Source: Actinomycetota bacterium
GTDB taxonomy: Bacteria > Actinomycetota > Thermoleophilia > Solirubrobacterales > Solirubrobacteraceae
Length of the DNA: 62,438 nt
Direction of reading: 5' to 3'
NCBI GenBank assembly: GCA_005883215.1
Contig: VAYS01000017.1
Coordinates: 1 to 62,438 of the forward strand
Shown here: positions 49,938 to 58,754 of the stretch, one piece after another
Position numbering within the stretch: position 1 is the stretch's first letter
Layout: the number at the start of each line of letters is the position of its first letter
Position numbers and translations under genes: made by a program
Notes under the pieces: generated by a model
Databases searched by the model: none
The model's input: only the letters and a program-made list of their open reading frames with translations
Told to the model about the DNA's origin: nothing

Positions 49938-50555
49938 CTAGCGCTTTGCAAAGATCCAGAACGTCACGTCTTCCCAGCCGCCGGCGCTAGCGGGGAGGAA
50001 GCCCTGTTCAAGGAGCGTGAGTTCGGGAAACCTTTCTTGGTAGAGCGACCCAAAGTCGCGTTTAAATAGCACTCCCCGCTCGCCGTGGTAGGGGATCTCC
50101 TCCGGCGGTTCGGCGCAGTACTCCCCGCAGAGAACATAACGGCTGGAACAGCGCACGATCTCGTCCATCACCCTGTTGAGCGAGTCATGGTCTTGGTGAA
50201 TAAGTACGCCAGTGGTGAAAACGAGATCAAAAGAGCCATCAGCAAACGGGAGGGAGCGCGCTGATGCGGCCACCGTGCGAACCCCAGGTAGGCGCTCACG
50301 CAGAATCTCCAGTGCCCTCTGATTGATGTCCACACCCACCATGTTGGTTCGGTCCAGCATCTCGGCGAGCCAGCGTAGGTTTGCACCCACGTTGCAACCG
50401 ACCTCCAGAGCGCTTACCACATCGAGCTTGGCGAGTGTCTCCCACCAGAAGGACTTGCGGCCTTCATCCGCGGTGAGATTGCGCCGCACGTAGGCGTCGC
50501 CAAAGGTCCCCCTCCATAGGCGTTCGAGCCGGTCGCTCTCGTCTCGGGCAAACAT
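49938..50555 (-). CDS. Pseudaminic acid biosynthesis-associated methylase
   Basis: A 205-residue class I methyltransferase. RLERLWRGTFGDAYVRRN is the recognisable start of the family named for its linkage to pse genes; ALEVGCNVGANLRWLAEM is motif I, FDLVFTTGVLIHQDHDSLNRVMDEI and RYVLCGEYCAEPPEEIPYHGERGVLFKRDFG the family-specific blocks. Substrate unproven; a Pse intermediate or CMP-Pse is the obvious candidate. It is cotranscribed with pseF. Confidence 0.85.
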   Translation of the reverse strand: MFARDESDRLERLWRGTFGDAYVRRNLTADEGRKSFWWETLAKLDVVSALEVGCNVGANLRWLAEMLDRTNMVGVDINQRALEILRERLPGVRTVAASARSLPFADGSFDLVFTTGVLIHQDHDSLNRVMDEIVRCSSRYVLCGEYCAEPPEEIPYHGERGVLFKRDFGSLYQERFPELTLLEQGFLPASAGGWEDVTFWIFAKR

Positions 50556-50657
50556 AGTCGTACCCGCCGAGATCGGCGGTAGCAGGGATCTTATAGCGTG
50601 CTATGTCTGTGTTCTATGAGCTTTCCGAGATGCGACCAGACCTAAGACGGGCGTGCC

Positions 50658-51668
50658 GTGGCATTGGGTGAACTCTCCGTCAGTGTGGTTGTTCCGACGT
50701 TCGAGCGCGCTGAGCAGCTTCGTCGTACGCTCTCGGCGCTCTGCGCACTCGACTACCCCGCCGAGCTGCTGGAGATCATCGTGGTTGATGATGGCTCTAT
50801 GGACGACACGCCAGAAGCGTTGCGTGCAATCGAACCCGGGTGTCCCTCGGTCCGCTATGTGCGGCAGTCCAACTTAGGCGTGGCTACTGCCCGTAATCGC
50901 GGCGCACGATATGCCAATGGAGACATTGTCATGTTCGTAGATGACGACATTGTCGTCCCTCCTCACAATGTGCGTCAGCACCTCGCGGCCCGCGCGGAGT
51001 ACGGTGAGTGCATCGTGTCAGGCCATTCGGAGTTCTCTCCGGAACTTCGCGCCGCGCTTCACCGAACGCCCTTTGGACGTTTTCGGCTTGAACGAGAGGA
51101 CTACTTCAAGGCCGACCTGGCGGCCCGGTTCGGTTCGCACGGGCGCATTCTGCCTGATGGTTTATCGGCTCAGAATATCAGCATCGGGCGAGACACATTC
51201 TGGACACTTGGCGGCTTTGACGAGGAATTTCCCTTTGCGGGCGCGGAGGATCATGACTTTGCACGGCGCGCACGCCAGGCTGGATGCACGATCGTCCACG
51301 ATTACGACATCCGTGTACTCCACCTTGACGAGCATCGGGACCTCCACGCCTACTGCCGGCGCCAAGAGCGCTCTGCGATCACTGCCGTTTATCTCGCGCG
51401 AAAGTATCCGGATCAGCTCAACGAGCCGATAATCAACCGTAACGCTCCGTTACGGCGCGGGGACTCCGTCAGGGTCTCAGCAAGAAAGATCACTCGTGCG
51501 CTGCTGAGCCACCGGATCTCACTTGCGATCGCCCATCTGATAGTAGGCGCAATCGAACTGCTACGGCCCAAGGGCGGATGGCCGCTGGAGGTCGCGTATC
51601 GGTGGATGACCGGTCTGTATGTGTTCCGAGGCGTGCGCCTGGGCTTCCGCCTGACGTCGGCGCGGTGA
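50658..51668 (+). CDS. GT2-family glycosyltransferase
   Basis: A 336-residue GT-A enzyme: VSVVVPTFERAEQLRRTLSAL, EIIVVDDGSMDDTPEAL, QSNLGVATARNRGARYANGDIVMFVDDDIVVPP (DDD metal site), AQNISIGRDTFWTLGGFDEEFPFAGAEDHDFARRARQAG with the EDHD acceptor base. A basic tail of some 90 residues may bind the membrane. Start GTG; stop overlaps the next GT4 gene by GTGA. It begins the three-gene glycosyltransferase operon and faces the Pse methylase gene across about 100 bases. Confidence 0.85.
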   Translation: MALGELSVSVVVPTFERAEQLRRTLSALCALDYPAELLEIIVVDDGSMDDTPEALRAIEPGCPSVRYVRQSNLGVATARNRGARYANGDIVMFVDDDIVVPPHNVRQHLAARAEYGECIVSGHSEFSPELRAALHRTPFGRFRLEREDYFKADLAARFGSHGRILPDGLSAQNISIGRDTFWTLGGFDEEFPFAGAEDHDFARRARQAGCTIVHDYDIRVLHLDEHRDLHAYCRRQERSAITAVYLARKYPDQLNEPIINRNAPLRRGDSVRVSARKITRALLSHRISLAIAHLIVGAIELLRPKGGWPLEVAYRWMTGLYVFRGVRLGFRLTSAR

Positions 51669-52882
51669 TTGCTCAGGCTCATGAGACCGCGGGTGGGGCA
51701 CCCAATTCGGGCGCCTTACCCTCACCCGCCAACCGTATACGGGTTCTGCACTTCATCGCAAACTCGCAGCCGCTTGAGTATTTCCGGCTCCTCGTCCGTT
51801 TCACCGATTGGAGCCGCTTTGACGTTTACGTGGGCTCGCTCGATCGGTCGGGCCGACTGCAGGAGGGATTGCACGAGCTCGGGGTTCGTACCCTTGCGCT
51901 AGGTGCCGTACGGCGCACGCAATATCTGGCCGCGACCCTCCGCCTAGCATGGTGGCTGCGACATAACCAGATCGACGTGGTGCAGGTGCACCTTCTCGAG
52001 GCGTCCCTCGTCGGCCTAACGGCAGCGAGACTCGCAGGTGTTCCGCTCACCATCTTTACTGGCCATCATTCACATGAGGTCCCGCTCCACAAACGGCGAC
52101 TGCTCCTCGAAGTTGATCGCCTTGCAGCTCGCCCGCTCTGCGATCACGTAATCGCCCCGTCGATGGAGATGAAGGAGACGTTTACCCGTGTCTACGGCTG
52201 CTCGCGCGACAAGGTGGAGGTGATCTACCACGGGCTGGATTTGGAGCGCCTCAACCCTGTTATCGCCGATGGATCGCGTTTCCGAGCAGAGTACGGCTTG
52301 GAAGGCAGGCTCGTCCTGGGAGCGATCTCGCGTTATTTCTGGGTCAAAAACCTCGAAGCGCTAGTGCGGGCGTTCGCGATGATCGCTAGCGAAGTGCCGA
52401 ATGCAATGCTCGTGATCGTCGGAGGCGGAGGTGACCCGACGGGATTAGCGAGCCTCGTTCGGTCGCTCGACCTCTCTGATCGCGTGCTCCTACTCCCTCC
52501 TCGGACCGATATTGCGGACGTGCTTGCGGCATTCGACCTTTTTGTTCATCCCGCCTTGGCGGAATCATTTGGTCTTGCGGTACTAGAGGCGATGGCGTTG
52601 GCACGTCCCGTCGTGACGACACCCGTGGGCATCGCACGAGAGGTTGTTGAGGACCGCGTCAGTGGGCTCGTCGCGCGCGGGAAAGATCCCGAGTCCCTTC
52701 GGCGAGCAATCGCCGAGATGCTCGCAGCACGGGAGCGTTGGCCGGAGATCGGGACCGAAGCGCGCCGGCGCGCACTTGCGTTCACACCGGAGAAATGGGT
52801 GTGGACCCACGAACAGCGCTATACAGACTGGCTCGAAGCGTCCTCCCGGCGCAACCGTCGCTTGCCACATCTTCGCCCATGA
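51665..52882 (+). CDS. GT4-family glycosyltransferase
   Basis: 405 residues from the GTG that overlaps the previous stop. IRVLHFIANSQPLEYFRLLVRF opens the acceptor domain; VVQVHLLEASLVGLTAARLAGVPLTIFTGHHSHE, VIYHGLDLERLNP, LGAISRYFWVKNLEALVRAF and HPALAESFGLAVLEAMALARPVVTTPVG (E-x7-E) complete the GT4 pattern. A longer frame from 51578 lies inside the upstream gene and adds nothing. The next gene starts by an ATGA overlap. Sugar donor unknown. Confidence 0.85.
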   Translation: MIAQAHETAGGAPNSGALPSPANRIRVLHFIANSQPLEYFRLLVRFTDWSRFDVYVGSLDRSGRLQEGLHELGVRTLALGAVRRTQYLAATLRLAWWLRHNQIDVVQVHLLEASLVGLTAARLAGVPLTIFTGHHSHEVPLHKRRLLLEVDRLAARPLCDHVIAPSMEMKETFTRVYGCSRDKVEVIYHGLDLERLNPVIADGSRFRAEYGLEGRLVLGAISRYFWVKNLEALVRAFAMIASEVPNAMLVIVGGGGDPTGLASLVRSLDLSDRVLLLPPRTDIADVLAAFDLFVHPALAESFGLAVLEAMALARPVVTTPVGIAREVVEDRVSGLVARGKDPESLRRAIAEMLAARERWPEIGTEARRRALAFTPEKWVWTHEQRYTDWLEASSRRNRRLPHLRP

Positions 52883-53814
52883 GCGGATCAATCGTCCAGC
52901 CGACTCCTCCCGTCTCGGTGGTGCTGCCCGCACACAACGCAGCCATTTTCATCGCCGACGCCGTCAGTAGCGCCCTTCGTCAGACACTCCCGCCGACTGA
53001 GGTGATCGTTGTGGATGACGGTTCGACGGATACGACGATGAAGGTACTCGAGCACTTCGGCGGCGAGATCTGCGTCATCCACCAAGAGAACCAAGGTGTC
53101 GCGGCCGCCCGCAACGCCGGCATCGCAGCTGCTCGCGGCAGTTTGATCGCCTTTTTAGACGCTGATGATGTGTGGCTACCGAACAAGCTCAAGCGGCAGG
53201 CCGCGCGCTTCGCCGCCGATCCTGCCCTCGGTCTCGTGCACTGTGCCATCCGGGAGGTCGACCAAACACTCACTCCGATCTCGGAGCGTACCAGCGGACT
53301 GGAGGGACGCGTGGCGGATCTCATGCTCGTAGGTCAAGACAGCCGATTGCATGCAAGCGGCAGTACGATGATGGTCTCCAGGGCAGCCTTGGACGCAATT
53401 GGGAACTTCGATGAGCTCCTTCCTCCGGCGGAGGACTGGGATCTAACCTACCGAATCGCGCGGTGCTTCCCGGTCGGCTTTGTTCGCGAGCCGCTGGTTC
53501 TATACCGTCACCACCCAGCGAATGCCCACTGGGACATTCCGCGTATGGAGCGCGGAATGTTCCTGGCATACGAGAAGGCATTTGCTGCGTCCGATCCGCA
53601 GACGCATGTGCTCAAATCGCGTGCCTACGCGGATCTACACCTCACCCTCGCGGGCTCATATTGGCGGGATGGCGATCTGTGTGCGTTCGCTAGACACTCC
53701 TGGGCAGCCCTTCGCGGCCGGCCTGCCCACTTTGCCTACTTCGCTGCCCTCCCCGTGAGGCGGGCACGGCGGCGCTTTGCCCGGACAAAGGCTGGATCGG
53801 GTCAGGTGCCATAA
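52879..53814 (+). CDS. GT2-family glycosyltransferase
   Basis: 311 residues: VSVVLPAHNAAIFIADAVSSAL, EVIVVDDGSTDTTMKVL, ENQGVAAARNAGIAAARGSLIAFLDADDVWLPNKLKRQ (LDADD metal site) and FDELLPPAEDWDLTYRIA (the ED-WD acceptor motif). The ATG overlaps the preceding stop. The C-terminal part, RSYADLHLTLAGSYWRDGD-like, is helical and TPR-like, common for this subgroup. Its stop lies one base from the end of the convergent GT4 gene. Confidence 0.85.
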   Translation: MSGSIVQPTPPVSVVLPAHNAAIFIADAVSSALRQTLPPTEVIVVDDGSTDTTMKVLEHFGGEICVIHQENQGVAAARNAGIAAARGSLIAFLDADDVWLPNKLKRQAARFAADPALGLVHCAIREVDQTLTPISERTSGLEGRVADLMLVGQDSRLHASGSTMMVSRAALDAIGNFDELLPPAEDWDLTYRIARCFPVGFVREPLVLYRHHPANAHWDIPRMERGMFLAYEKAFAASDPQTHVLKSRAYADLHLTLAGSYWRDGDLCAFARHSWAALRGRPAHFAYFAALPVRRARRRFARTKAGSGQVP

Positions 53815-53815
53815 A

Positions 53816-55132
53816 TCAGCCGTCGCCTCCGGACACCGGCGGGGTATTACGGCGGGCACTGCTTTCCGCAATAAAGCGATAGAGCTCGTCATAGCGAGGG
53901 ATGGCCACGTCTTCGAGAGAAAGCCGCTCGCGTGCAGCGTCGCGGCATCGATCCGGGGCGCAGGGATCACGGAGCATCCTTTGCACCTCCCGTGCGGCGC
54001 ATATGTAGCCATCGTGCGTGAACTGGCGCACAAGGACTCCGGCACGGTACTCGCTCAGCAATTCGTCGACGTCTCCGATTCTCGCCGTCGAGACGACGGG
54101 AAGTCCCGCACCTAGATACTCGCCTATCTTGGTGGGCGACGAGGACACCTTCGACGGCACTGGACGCACAAAGGAGATCGCGAAGTCTGCCGCCGCTAGA
54201 TAGGAACCAACCTTCGTGTGAGGCACACACGTTACCGTGTAATCACCACGGCAAACCCCAAGAGCGTCACACTCGCGTTCGATAAGCCATGCGTCGCTCT
54301 GTGTAAGAACAAGGAAATGAAGGTCGCTAATTACCTCGCGCGCCGTGGCAAAGAAGTCGACCATCTCGCGCTCCATGTACCAGCCGGTGAACTTCCCGAC
54401 GTAGACCATTACTGGGCGATGACCGATCCCGAGTGCCTTGCGGACCTCGCTGCGGCCATCGAGCTGCGCGGCGAGCTGACGAAGGTCCGCGCAGCACGGA
54501 ATAACCCGATGGGCCATGGGTGTTGGGTGATCGAAGAGGTGTGGCACGACACGTCGAGTCAGGACGACGGTTGCCGCTGCTCGTTCGATGGCCCGCCGCT
54601 CTGTCCACTTAGTCAGGCGGTATGGCACGCCGTTCGGATCCCAGCGACCTACGTCGGCGTACTCCTCGGCAAGCAGCCCGCGATGGTCGAAGATGAGCCT
54701 ACGGCCGGTCAGTCGTGCAAGCGCGAGTCCGATCGCCGCCGGCACGTGTGAGTACGCGTGTATAGCAGTCAGCCGGTGACGGAGGATTAGCAGTACTCCC
54801 AGCAAAATGCCACAAGCCACGTCAAACGCCGTGGCCGGCACCGTGGGACGCTTGTGATAGCGCAGCGGGTGCCACTCGATCCCCCGGACGCGCAGTGCAG
54901 TCAGGGTTGCGGCGCGGTCGGCGCGTGAGATGCGACGCATCTCCCAGGTGACGAGATGGATGACGTGTCCCCGCCGCGCCAGCCCCTCAACGTAGTTGAT
55001 GACCTGGGTGTGGACGAGAGGATCGTCCAGCGACATGTAGCAAAGGAACAGCGAGCGCAAGCGATCGGTACGCACCGAAGAGCGCTCGAACTCGCTAATG
55101 CTTTCTTGGAGCTGCATCGATGCCAGGTCCAC
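53816..55132 (-). CDS. GT4-family glycosyltransferase
   Basis: 438 residues: SLFLCYMSLDDPLVHTQVINYVEGLARRGHVIHLVTWE, AIHAYSHVPAAIGLALARLTGRRLIFDHRGLLAEEYADVGRW, VVLTRRVVPHL, VIPCCADLRQLAAQL, PVMVYVGKFTGWYMEREMVDFF and SSSPTKIGEYLGAGLPVVST in place of the E-x7-E loop. The first 25 residues are polar with no conserved features; the start could be a little later. The 143 bases before it carry the promoter of the divergent amidotransferase gene. Confidence 0.8.
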   Translation of the reverse strand: MDLASMQLQESISEFERSSVRTDRLRSLFLCYMSLDDPLVHTQVINYVEGLARRGHVIHLVTWEMRRISRADRAATLTALRVRGIEWHPLRYHKRPTVPATAFDVACGILLGVLLILRHRLTAIHAYSHVPAAIGLALARLTGRRLIFDHRGLLAEEYADVGRWDPNGVPYRLTKWTERRAIERAAATVVLTRRVVPHLFDHPTPMAHRVIPCCADLRQLAAQLDGRSEVRKALGIGHRPVMVYVGKFTGWYMEREMVDFFATAREVISDLHFLVLTQSDAWLIERECDALGVCRGDYTVTCVPHTKVGSYLAAADFAISFVRPVPSKVSSSPTKIGEYLGAGLPVVSTARIGDVDELLSEYRAGVLVRQFTHDGYICAAREVQRMLRDPCAPDRCRDAARERLSLEDVAIPRYDELYRFIAESSARRNTPPVSGGDG

Positions 55133-55230
55133 GCGCCCCCTTGATGGGCGACGTGCCCCGCTCGGGAAACCCGTGTCATGATCCTATGCATGCCTGCGTG
55201 GCGAGCGCAGGTGCGATGAGCCCATGATCG

Positions 55231-55236
55231 TATAAT
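55231..55236 (+). promoter_or_regulatory. -10 box (TATAAT) of the amidotransferase gene
   Basis: A consensus TATAAT lies 39 bases before the GTG, predicting a short leader of about 33 bases. It is the most canonical -10 in the window. No good -35 box is seen. Confidence 0.5.
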
Positions 55237-55275
55237 CACCGGACTCTGCCCCTGAACCGCGAGCACGTCCTCCGC

Positions 55276-56481
55276 GTGGTCCAGCCTCCTCAACAGCAGT
55301 ACTGCGTCCGTTGTGTATATCCGGCATCGGCCGCTGCCCCCCTCGCGTTCACCAACGAAGGGGTCTGCACGGGCTGCCTTGTCAACGATCAGAAGCAGCG
55401 GATCGACTGGGACGAGCGCCGGAGGGAGCTTCACGATCTATTGGAGCCGCACCGCTCATTGGACGGAGCCACCTACGACTGCATCATTCCGGTCTCCGGC
55501 GGCAAAGACAGCCACTACCAAACCTATGTCATCGTCGAGGAGTTCGGCCTGCGGCCACTGCTCGTCACGTACCACGGAAACAATTACTTGCCCGTCGGCC
55601 TGCGGAATCTGCGCAATCTCCGCGAGCGTTTCGGCTGCGACCACATCTTCTTCTCTCCAAGTGTTCCGGTTCTCAAGAAGCTTAATCGACTCTGCTTTCG
55701 CACGATGGGCGACATGAACTGGCACGCGCATTGCGGAATCTTCACTTATCCCGTTCAGATCGCCGTAAAGTTCCGTATCCCCCTAATCGTCTGGGGTGAG
55801 CATGGCTTCACCGACCTCTCCGGTATGTACTCCCTAGATGACCGGATCGAAATGACTGCGAAATTTCGGCTCGAGCACGCACAGCGGGGGTACGACTGGC
55901 AGGACATGATGGAAGAAACCGAAGGGCTGACCGAACAAGATCTCCTATGGGCGAAGTATCCCACCGACGTGGAGCTCGCGGAGGTGGGCATACGAGGGAT
56001 CTATCTCGGGAACTACCTCAATTGGGAAGCGAACGCGCAGACCGAGTTGATGCATCAGTGGGGCTTTGAGGAATCTCCCGAGCCCTTCGAGCGTACCTAC
56101 CGCCGCATGTCAAACCTAGATGACATGCATGAGAATGGCATCCACGATTACCTCAAATACGTCAAGTTCGGCTATGGTCGAGCGACAGACCACGCCTGCA
56201 AGGACATCCGCGCCGGGAGAATGACACGAAGCGAAGGCATTGCGATGGTTGCTCGCTATGACCACGTCAAGCCACGATGGGATCTCGAGCGGTGGTTGGA
56301 TTATGTGGACATGACCGAGGAGGAGTTCGAGGAGACAGCCGACGGATTCCGTGACCCCCGTGTCTGGGTCAGGGACGAGCACGGGGAATGGATCAAGGAC
56401 TCGATCGTCGAATTCGACGCTCGTCGCGCCGCCGACCGCGAGACGGCGGCTACCGGGCCGCTCGCACGCGGCGACCTGTGA
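55276..56481 (+). CDS. N-acetyl-sugar amidotransferase (WbpG/PseA-like)
   Basis: 401 residues. An N-terminal zinc-like cluster (YCVRCVYP, VCTGCLVND) is followed by the ATP-pyrophosphatase PP-loop IPVSGGKDSHYQTYV near 71-85, then LLVTYHGNNYLPVGLRNLRNLRERFGCDHI and NWHAHCGIFTYPVQIAVKFRIPLIVWGEHGFTDLSGM. The family converts an N-acetyl group of a sugar to an acetamidino group using ammonia delivered by HisH/HisF-like partners, which are encoded 1-2 kb downstream. PseA of Campylobacter does this with pseudaminic acid; WbpG works on a mannuronic acid. The presence of a full pse set suggests the former. It overlaps the methyltransferase gene by GTGA. Confidence 0.9.
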   Translation: MVQPPQQQYCVRCVYPASAAAPLAFTNEGVCTGCLVNDQKQRIDWDERRRELHDLLEPHRSLDGATYDCIIPVSGGKDSHYQTYVIVEEFGLRPLLVTYHGNNYLPVGLRNLRNLRERFGCDHIFFSPSVPVLKKLNRLCFRTMGDMNWHAHCGIFTYPVQIAVKFRIPLIVWGEHGFTDLSGMYSLDDRIEMTAKFRLEHAQRGYDWQDMMEETEGLTEQDLLWAKYPTDVELAEVGIRGIYLGNYLNWEANAQTELMHQWGFEESPEPFERTYRRMSNLDDMHENGIHDYLKYVKFGYGRATDHACKDIRAGRMTRSEGIAMVARYDHVKPRWDLERWLDYVDMTEEEFEETADGFRDPRVWVRDEHGEWIKDSIVEFDARRAADRETAATGPLARGDL

Positions 56482-57539
56482 GCTCCCCGCTGCGCGAGAC
56501 CGAGATCCGGCCCGCGGAGTTGATGGCGGAACAAGCCCGGCGCTACCGCGCCGACGTCGACTGGCTGCTTTCCCATCGGGACCGGTTCGTAGCGACGCCA
56601 TGTCCGGCATGCGGGGCAGACCGCGCGCGTCCGGTCTGGCGCAAGGACGATCTGGACTACGTGCTCTGCGAGGCATGCGAAACGGTCTACATGAACCCTC
56701 GCCCCGAACCAGACTTGCTAGGCGAGTACTACCGCGTCTCGCGGAACTATCAGTACTGGAACCAAACGATCTTCTCTGCATCGGAGGACGTGCGACGAGA
56801 AAAGATCTTCGCTCCGAGAGCGGAGCGCGTTGCCCGCGTCGCGCGACGGCATGGTGTCGCCAGCGGAACGCTGGTCGACGTCGGCGCGGGATTTGGGACC
56901 TTTTGCGAGGAAGTGGTGGGGCTGGATCTGTGGGATCGCATCGTGGCGGTGGAACCGGAACCCCATCTCGCTCGCACCTGTCGTGAGAAGGGTCTCGAGG
57001 TCATCGAAGAACGGATCGAAGATGCCCGCCTTGGCGAGGCGAGCGTTATCACGAGCTTCGAGGTCATCGAACATCTCTTCTCCCCCGCCGAGTTCGTGCG
57101 CCGATGCGGCGAGCTTCTGAGGCCGCGCGGACTATTGATCCTCACATGTCCGAATGTCAAGGGATTTGACATCGTCGTGCTGCGCGAAGCCGCTTCGGCT
57201 GTCTCCGCAGAGCATCTCAATTACATGCATCTCGATTCGCTCGCGGGTCTTCTGGATTCGTTCGGCTTTGAGGTGCTCGAGCGCGAGACGCCTGGTCGTC
57301 TTGACGTGGAGTTAGTCCGAAATTGCGCGCTTAGTCGTACGTTCACGCCCGCCTTCGCCAGCACCTTCTTTGCGTGCTGCGTGCTGTGCTCCGTGAAGTG
57401 GAAGATGTTCGCCGCCGACACGGCCGACGCGCCAGCATGCACTCCATCGACGAGATGCTCGAACCTTCCCACTCCCCCGCAGATGATGACGGGGATCGTC
57501 GTCTCCCTGGAAACCGCCTCGATGAGCGGCAGGTCGTAG
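56478..57539 (+). CDS. SAM-dependent methyltransferase with zinc ribbon, 3' end lost at junction with hisF
   Basis: The first 282 residues are normal: CPACGADRARPVWRKDD and CEACETVYMNPRP (ribbon), TLVDVGAGFGTFCEEVVGLDL (motif I), ASVITSFEVIEHLFSPAEFVRRCGEL, PRGLLILTCPNVKGFD and [37 protein letters not shown]. From about 57325 the frame continues for 71 codons that are simply antisense to hisF, so the usual C-terminal 60-70 residues are missing. The enzyme may be inactive or unstable. The start GTG overlaps the amidotransferase stop. The deletion reading is inference. Confidence 0.72.
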   Translation: MSSPLRETEIRPAELMAEQARRYRADVDWLLSHRDRFVATPCPACGADRARPVWRKDDLDYVLCEACETVYMNPRPEPDLLGEYYRVSRNYQYWNQTIFSASEDVRREKIFAPRAERVARVARRHGVASGTLVDVGAGFGTFCEEVVGLDLWDRIVAVEPEPHLARTCREKGLEVIEERIEDARLGEASVITSFEVIEHLFSPAEFVRRCGELLRPRGLLILTCPNVKGFDIVVLREAASAVSAEHLNYMHLDSLAGLLDSFGFEVLERETPGRLDVELVRNCALSRTFTPAFASTFFACCVLCSVKWKMFAADTADAPACTPSTRCSNLPTPPQMMTGIVVSLETASMSGRS

Positions 57540-58117
57540 CCGCAGCCCTTCCCGTCGCGGTCAATCGAGTTGAGGAAGACCTCACCCGCCCCACGGCGTT
57601 CGGCCTCTTTGGCCCACTCGATGACGTCCAAACCAGTGGGCTGGCGACCGCCGTGTACAAAGACCTCCCACGCGCCTGCTGCGTGGCATCGCACATCGAT
57701 TGAGACGACGATCGCCTGACTGCCGAATATGCGGGCCGCTTCGTTGATGAACTCGGGGAACGCAGCTGCCTGGGTATTGATCGCAACCTTGTCGGCCCCA
57801 TATGCGATACGCGTACGAATGTCCTCGATGGTGCGGATCCCGCCTCCGAAGGTGAGAGGCACGAAGCACGTCCTCGAGACCTCCTCGATGATCTCTAGGA
57901 GTGTCTTCTTATCCTTGATCTTGTGATCATCGCGGCGCATGTCGTACTCGCCCTGGCGTGTGATATCGAGGTAGACCAGCTCATCGACCGCCCAGGTGTT
58001 GAAGCGTTCAACCTGGTGGACCGGGTTGCCAACGATTTGGTGTAGCGAAAACTGTTCGCTGCGCACAAGCAGACCGTTCTTCATCAGCAGACAGGGGATG
58101 AGGCGGGTCTTTAGCAC
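57221..58117 (-). CDS. hisF: HisF-like cyclase/ammonia-channel subunit, with run-on C-terminus
   Basis: 298 residues; the first 264 are a full HisF (beta/alpha)8 barrel: [127 protein letters not shown], and [20 protein letters not shown]. The last 34 residues are Ser/Arg-rich and antisense to the methyltransferase, so the native stop has been lost. [13 protein letters not shown] and [12 protein letters not shown] mark the glycan-type (WbpI/HisF2-like) group, not histidine synthesis. It delivers ammonia from HisH to the amidotransferase. Confidence 0.86.
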   Translation of the reverse strand: MLKTRLIPCLLMKNGLLVRSEQFSLHQIVGNPVHQVERFNTWAVDELVYLDITRQGEYDMRRDDHKIKDKKTLLEIIEEVSRTCFVPLTFGGGIRTIEDIRTRIAYGADKVAINTQAAAFPEFINEAARIFGSQAIVVSIDVRCHAAGAWEVFVHGGRQPTGLDVIEWAKEAERRGAGEVFLNSIDRDGKGCGYDLPLIEAVSRETTIPVIICGGVGRFEHLVDGVHAGASAVSAANIFHFTEHSTQHAKKVLAKAGVNVRLSAQFRTNSTSRRPGVSRSSTSKPNESRRPASESRCM

Positions 58118-58122
58118 GATGC

Positions 58123-58728
58123 CTAGATCGACAGAAAGTTTTTCAGCACTCGTAGCCCGTCGCGCTGACTCTTCTCAGGGTGAAACTGGGCGCCGAATAC
58201 GTTGGCGCGTTGGACGCACGCCACCAGCCGCTCGCCGTAATCGACAGTGGCAACACTAGCTTGACCCTGCGCGGGGATGAGGTGGTAGCTATGCAAGAAG
58301 TAGAAAGTGGGCTCGGCCTCGAGATCATCGAGGAGTGGGCTTGGCTGAATCACTTTGATGCTGTTCCAACCAACGTGCGGCACGCGCAGGCCGTGACCTG
58401 GAGCGATGCGTTCAACGCTTCCAGGGATGAGGTCGAGACCAGCGTGCTGACCGTGCTCCGTGCTTTCCGATGCCAGGAGCTGCATCCCTAGGCAGATACC
58501 AAGCAGCGGCTTGCCAGTCTTCGCGTGGCCAATGATGGCGGCCGCGAGGTGTGCGCGGCGGAGATTTGCCATCCCATCCCCGAAGGCGCCCACTCCCGGG
58601 AGGATGATCTTTTCGGCGTCCCCGAGTTCGGCCGCGGTATCCACGACTCTTGCGTCGGCTCCGAGCGCAGCCAGCGCGTTGAGCACTGAGCGCAGGTTTC
58701 CCATCCCGTAGTTGATGACCGCAAGCAT
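58123..58728 (-). CDS. hisH: HisH-like glutamine amidotransferase subunit
   Basis: 201 residues: MLAVINYGMGNLRSVLNAL, ILPGVGAFGDGMANL, LLGICLGMQLLASESTEHG with nucleophile Cys79, VPHVGWNSI, YFLHSYHL and VFGAQFHPEKSQRDGLRVLKNFL with the His-Glu pair. Class I glutaminase, complete. It releases ammonia from glutamine for its HisF partner, five bases downstream. The ATG beginning MLAVINYG is preferred over a 22-codon longer frame. No hisA, hisI or hisG is near, so a role with the sugar amidotransferase is favoured. Confidence 0.9.
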   Translation of the reverse strand: MLAVINYGMGNLRSVLNALAALGADARVVDTAAELGDAEKIILPGVGAFGDGMANLRRAHLAAAIIGHAKTGKPLLGICLGMQLLASESTEHGQHAGLDLIPGSVERIAPGHGLRVPHVGWNSIKVIQPSPLLDDLEAEPTFYFLHSYHLIPAQGQASVATVDYGERLVACVQRANVFGAQFHPEKSQRDGLRVLKNFLSI

Positions 58729-58754
58729 CGGCCGACAGGCTAATGCGCGCGCCG

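Noticed and set aside
44482..50555. A legionaminic acid pathway instead of pseudaminic acid
   Set aside because: The dehydratase is the short PseB type, PseG and PseH homologues are present, and the Pse-specific methylase accompanies them; no LegB/LegG-type genes are seen.
57221..58728. hisF and hisH as histidine biosynthesis genes
   Set aside because: No other his gene is near; both belong next to the sugar amidotransferase, and HisF has the glycan-type N-terminal blocks.
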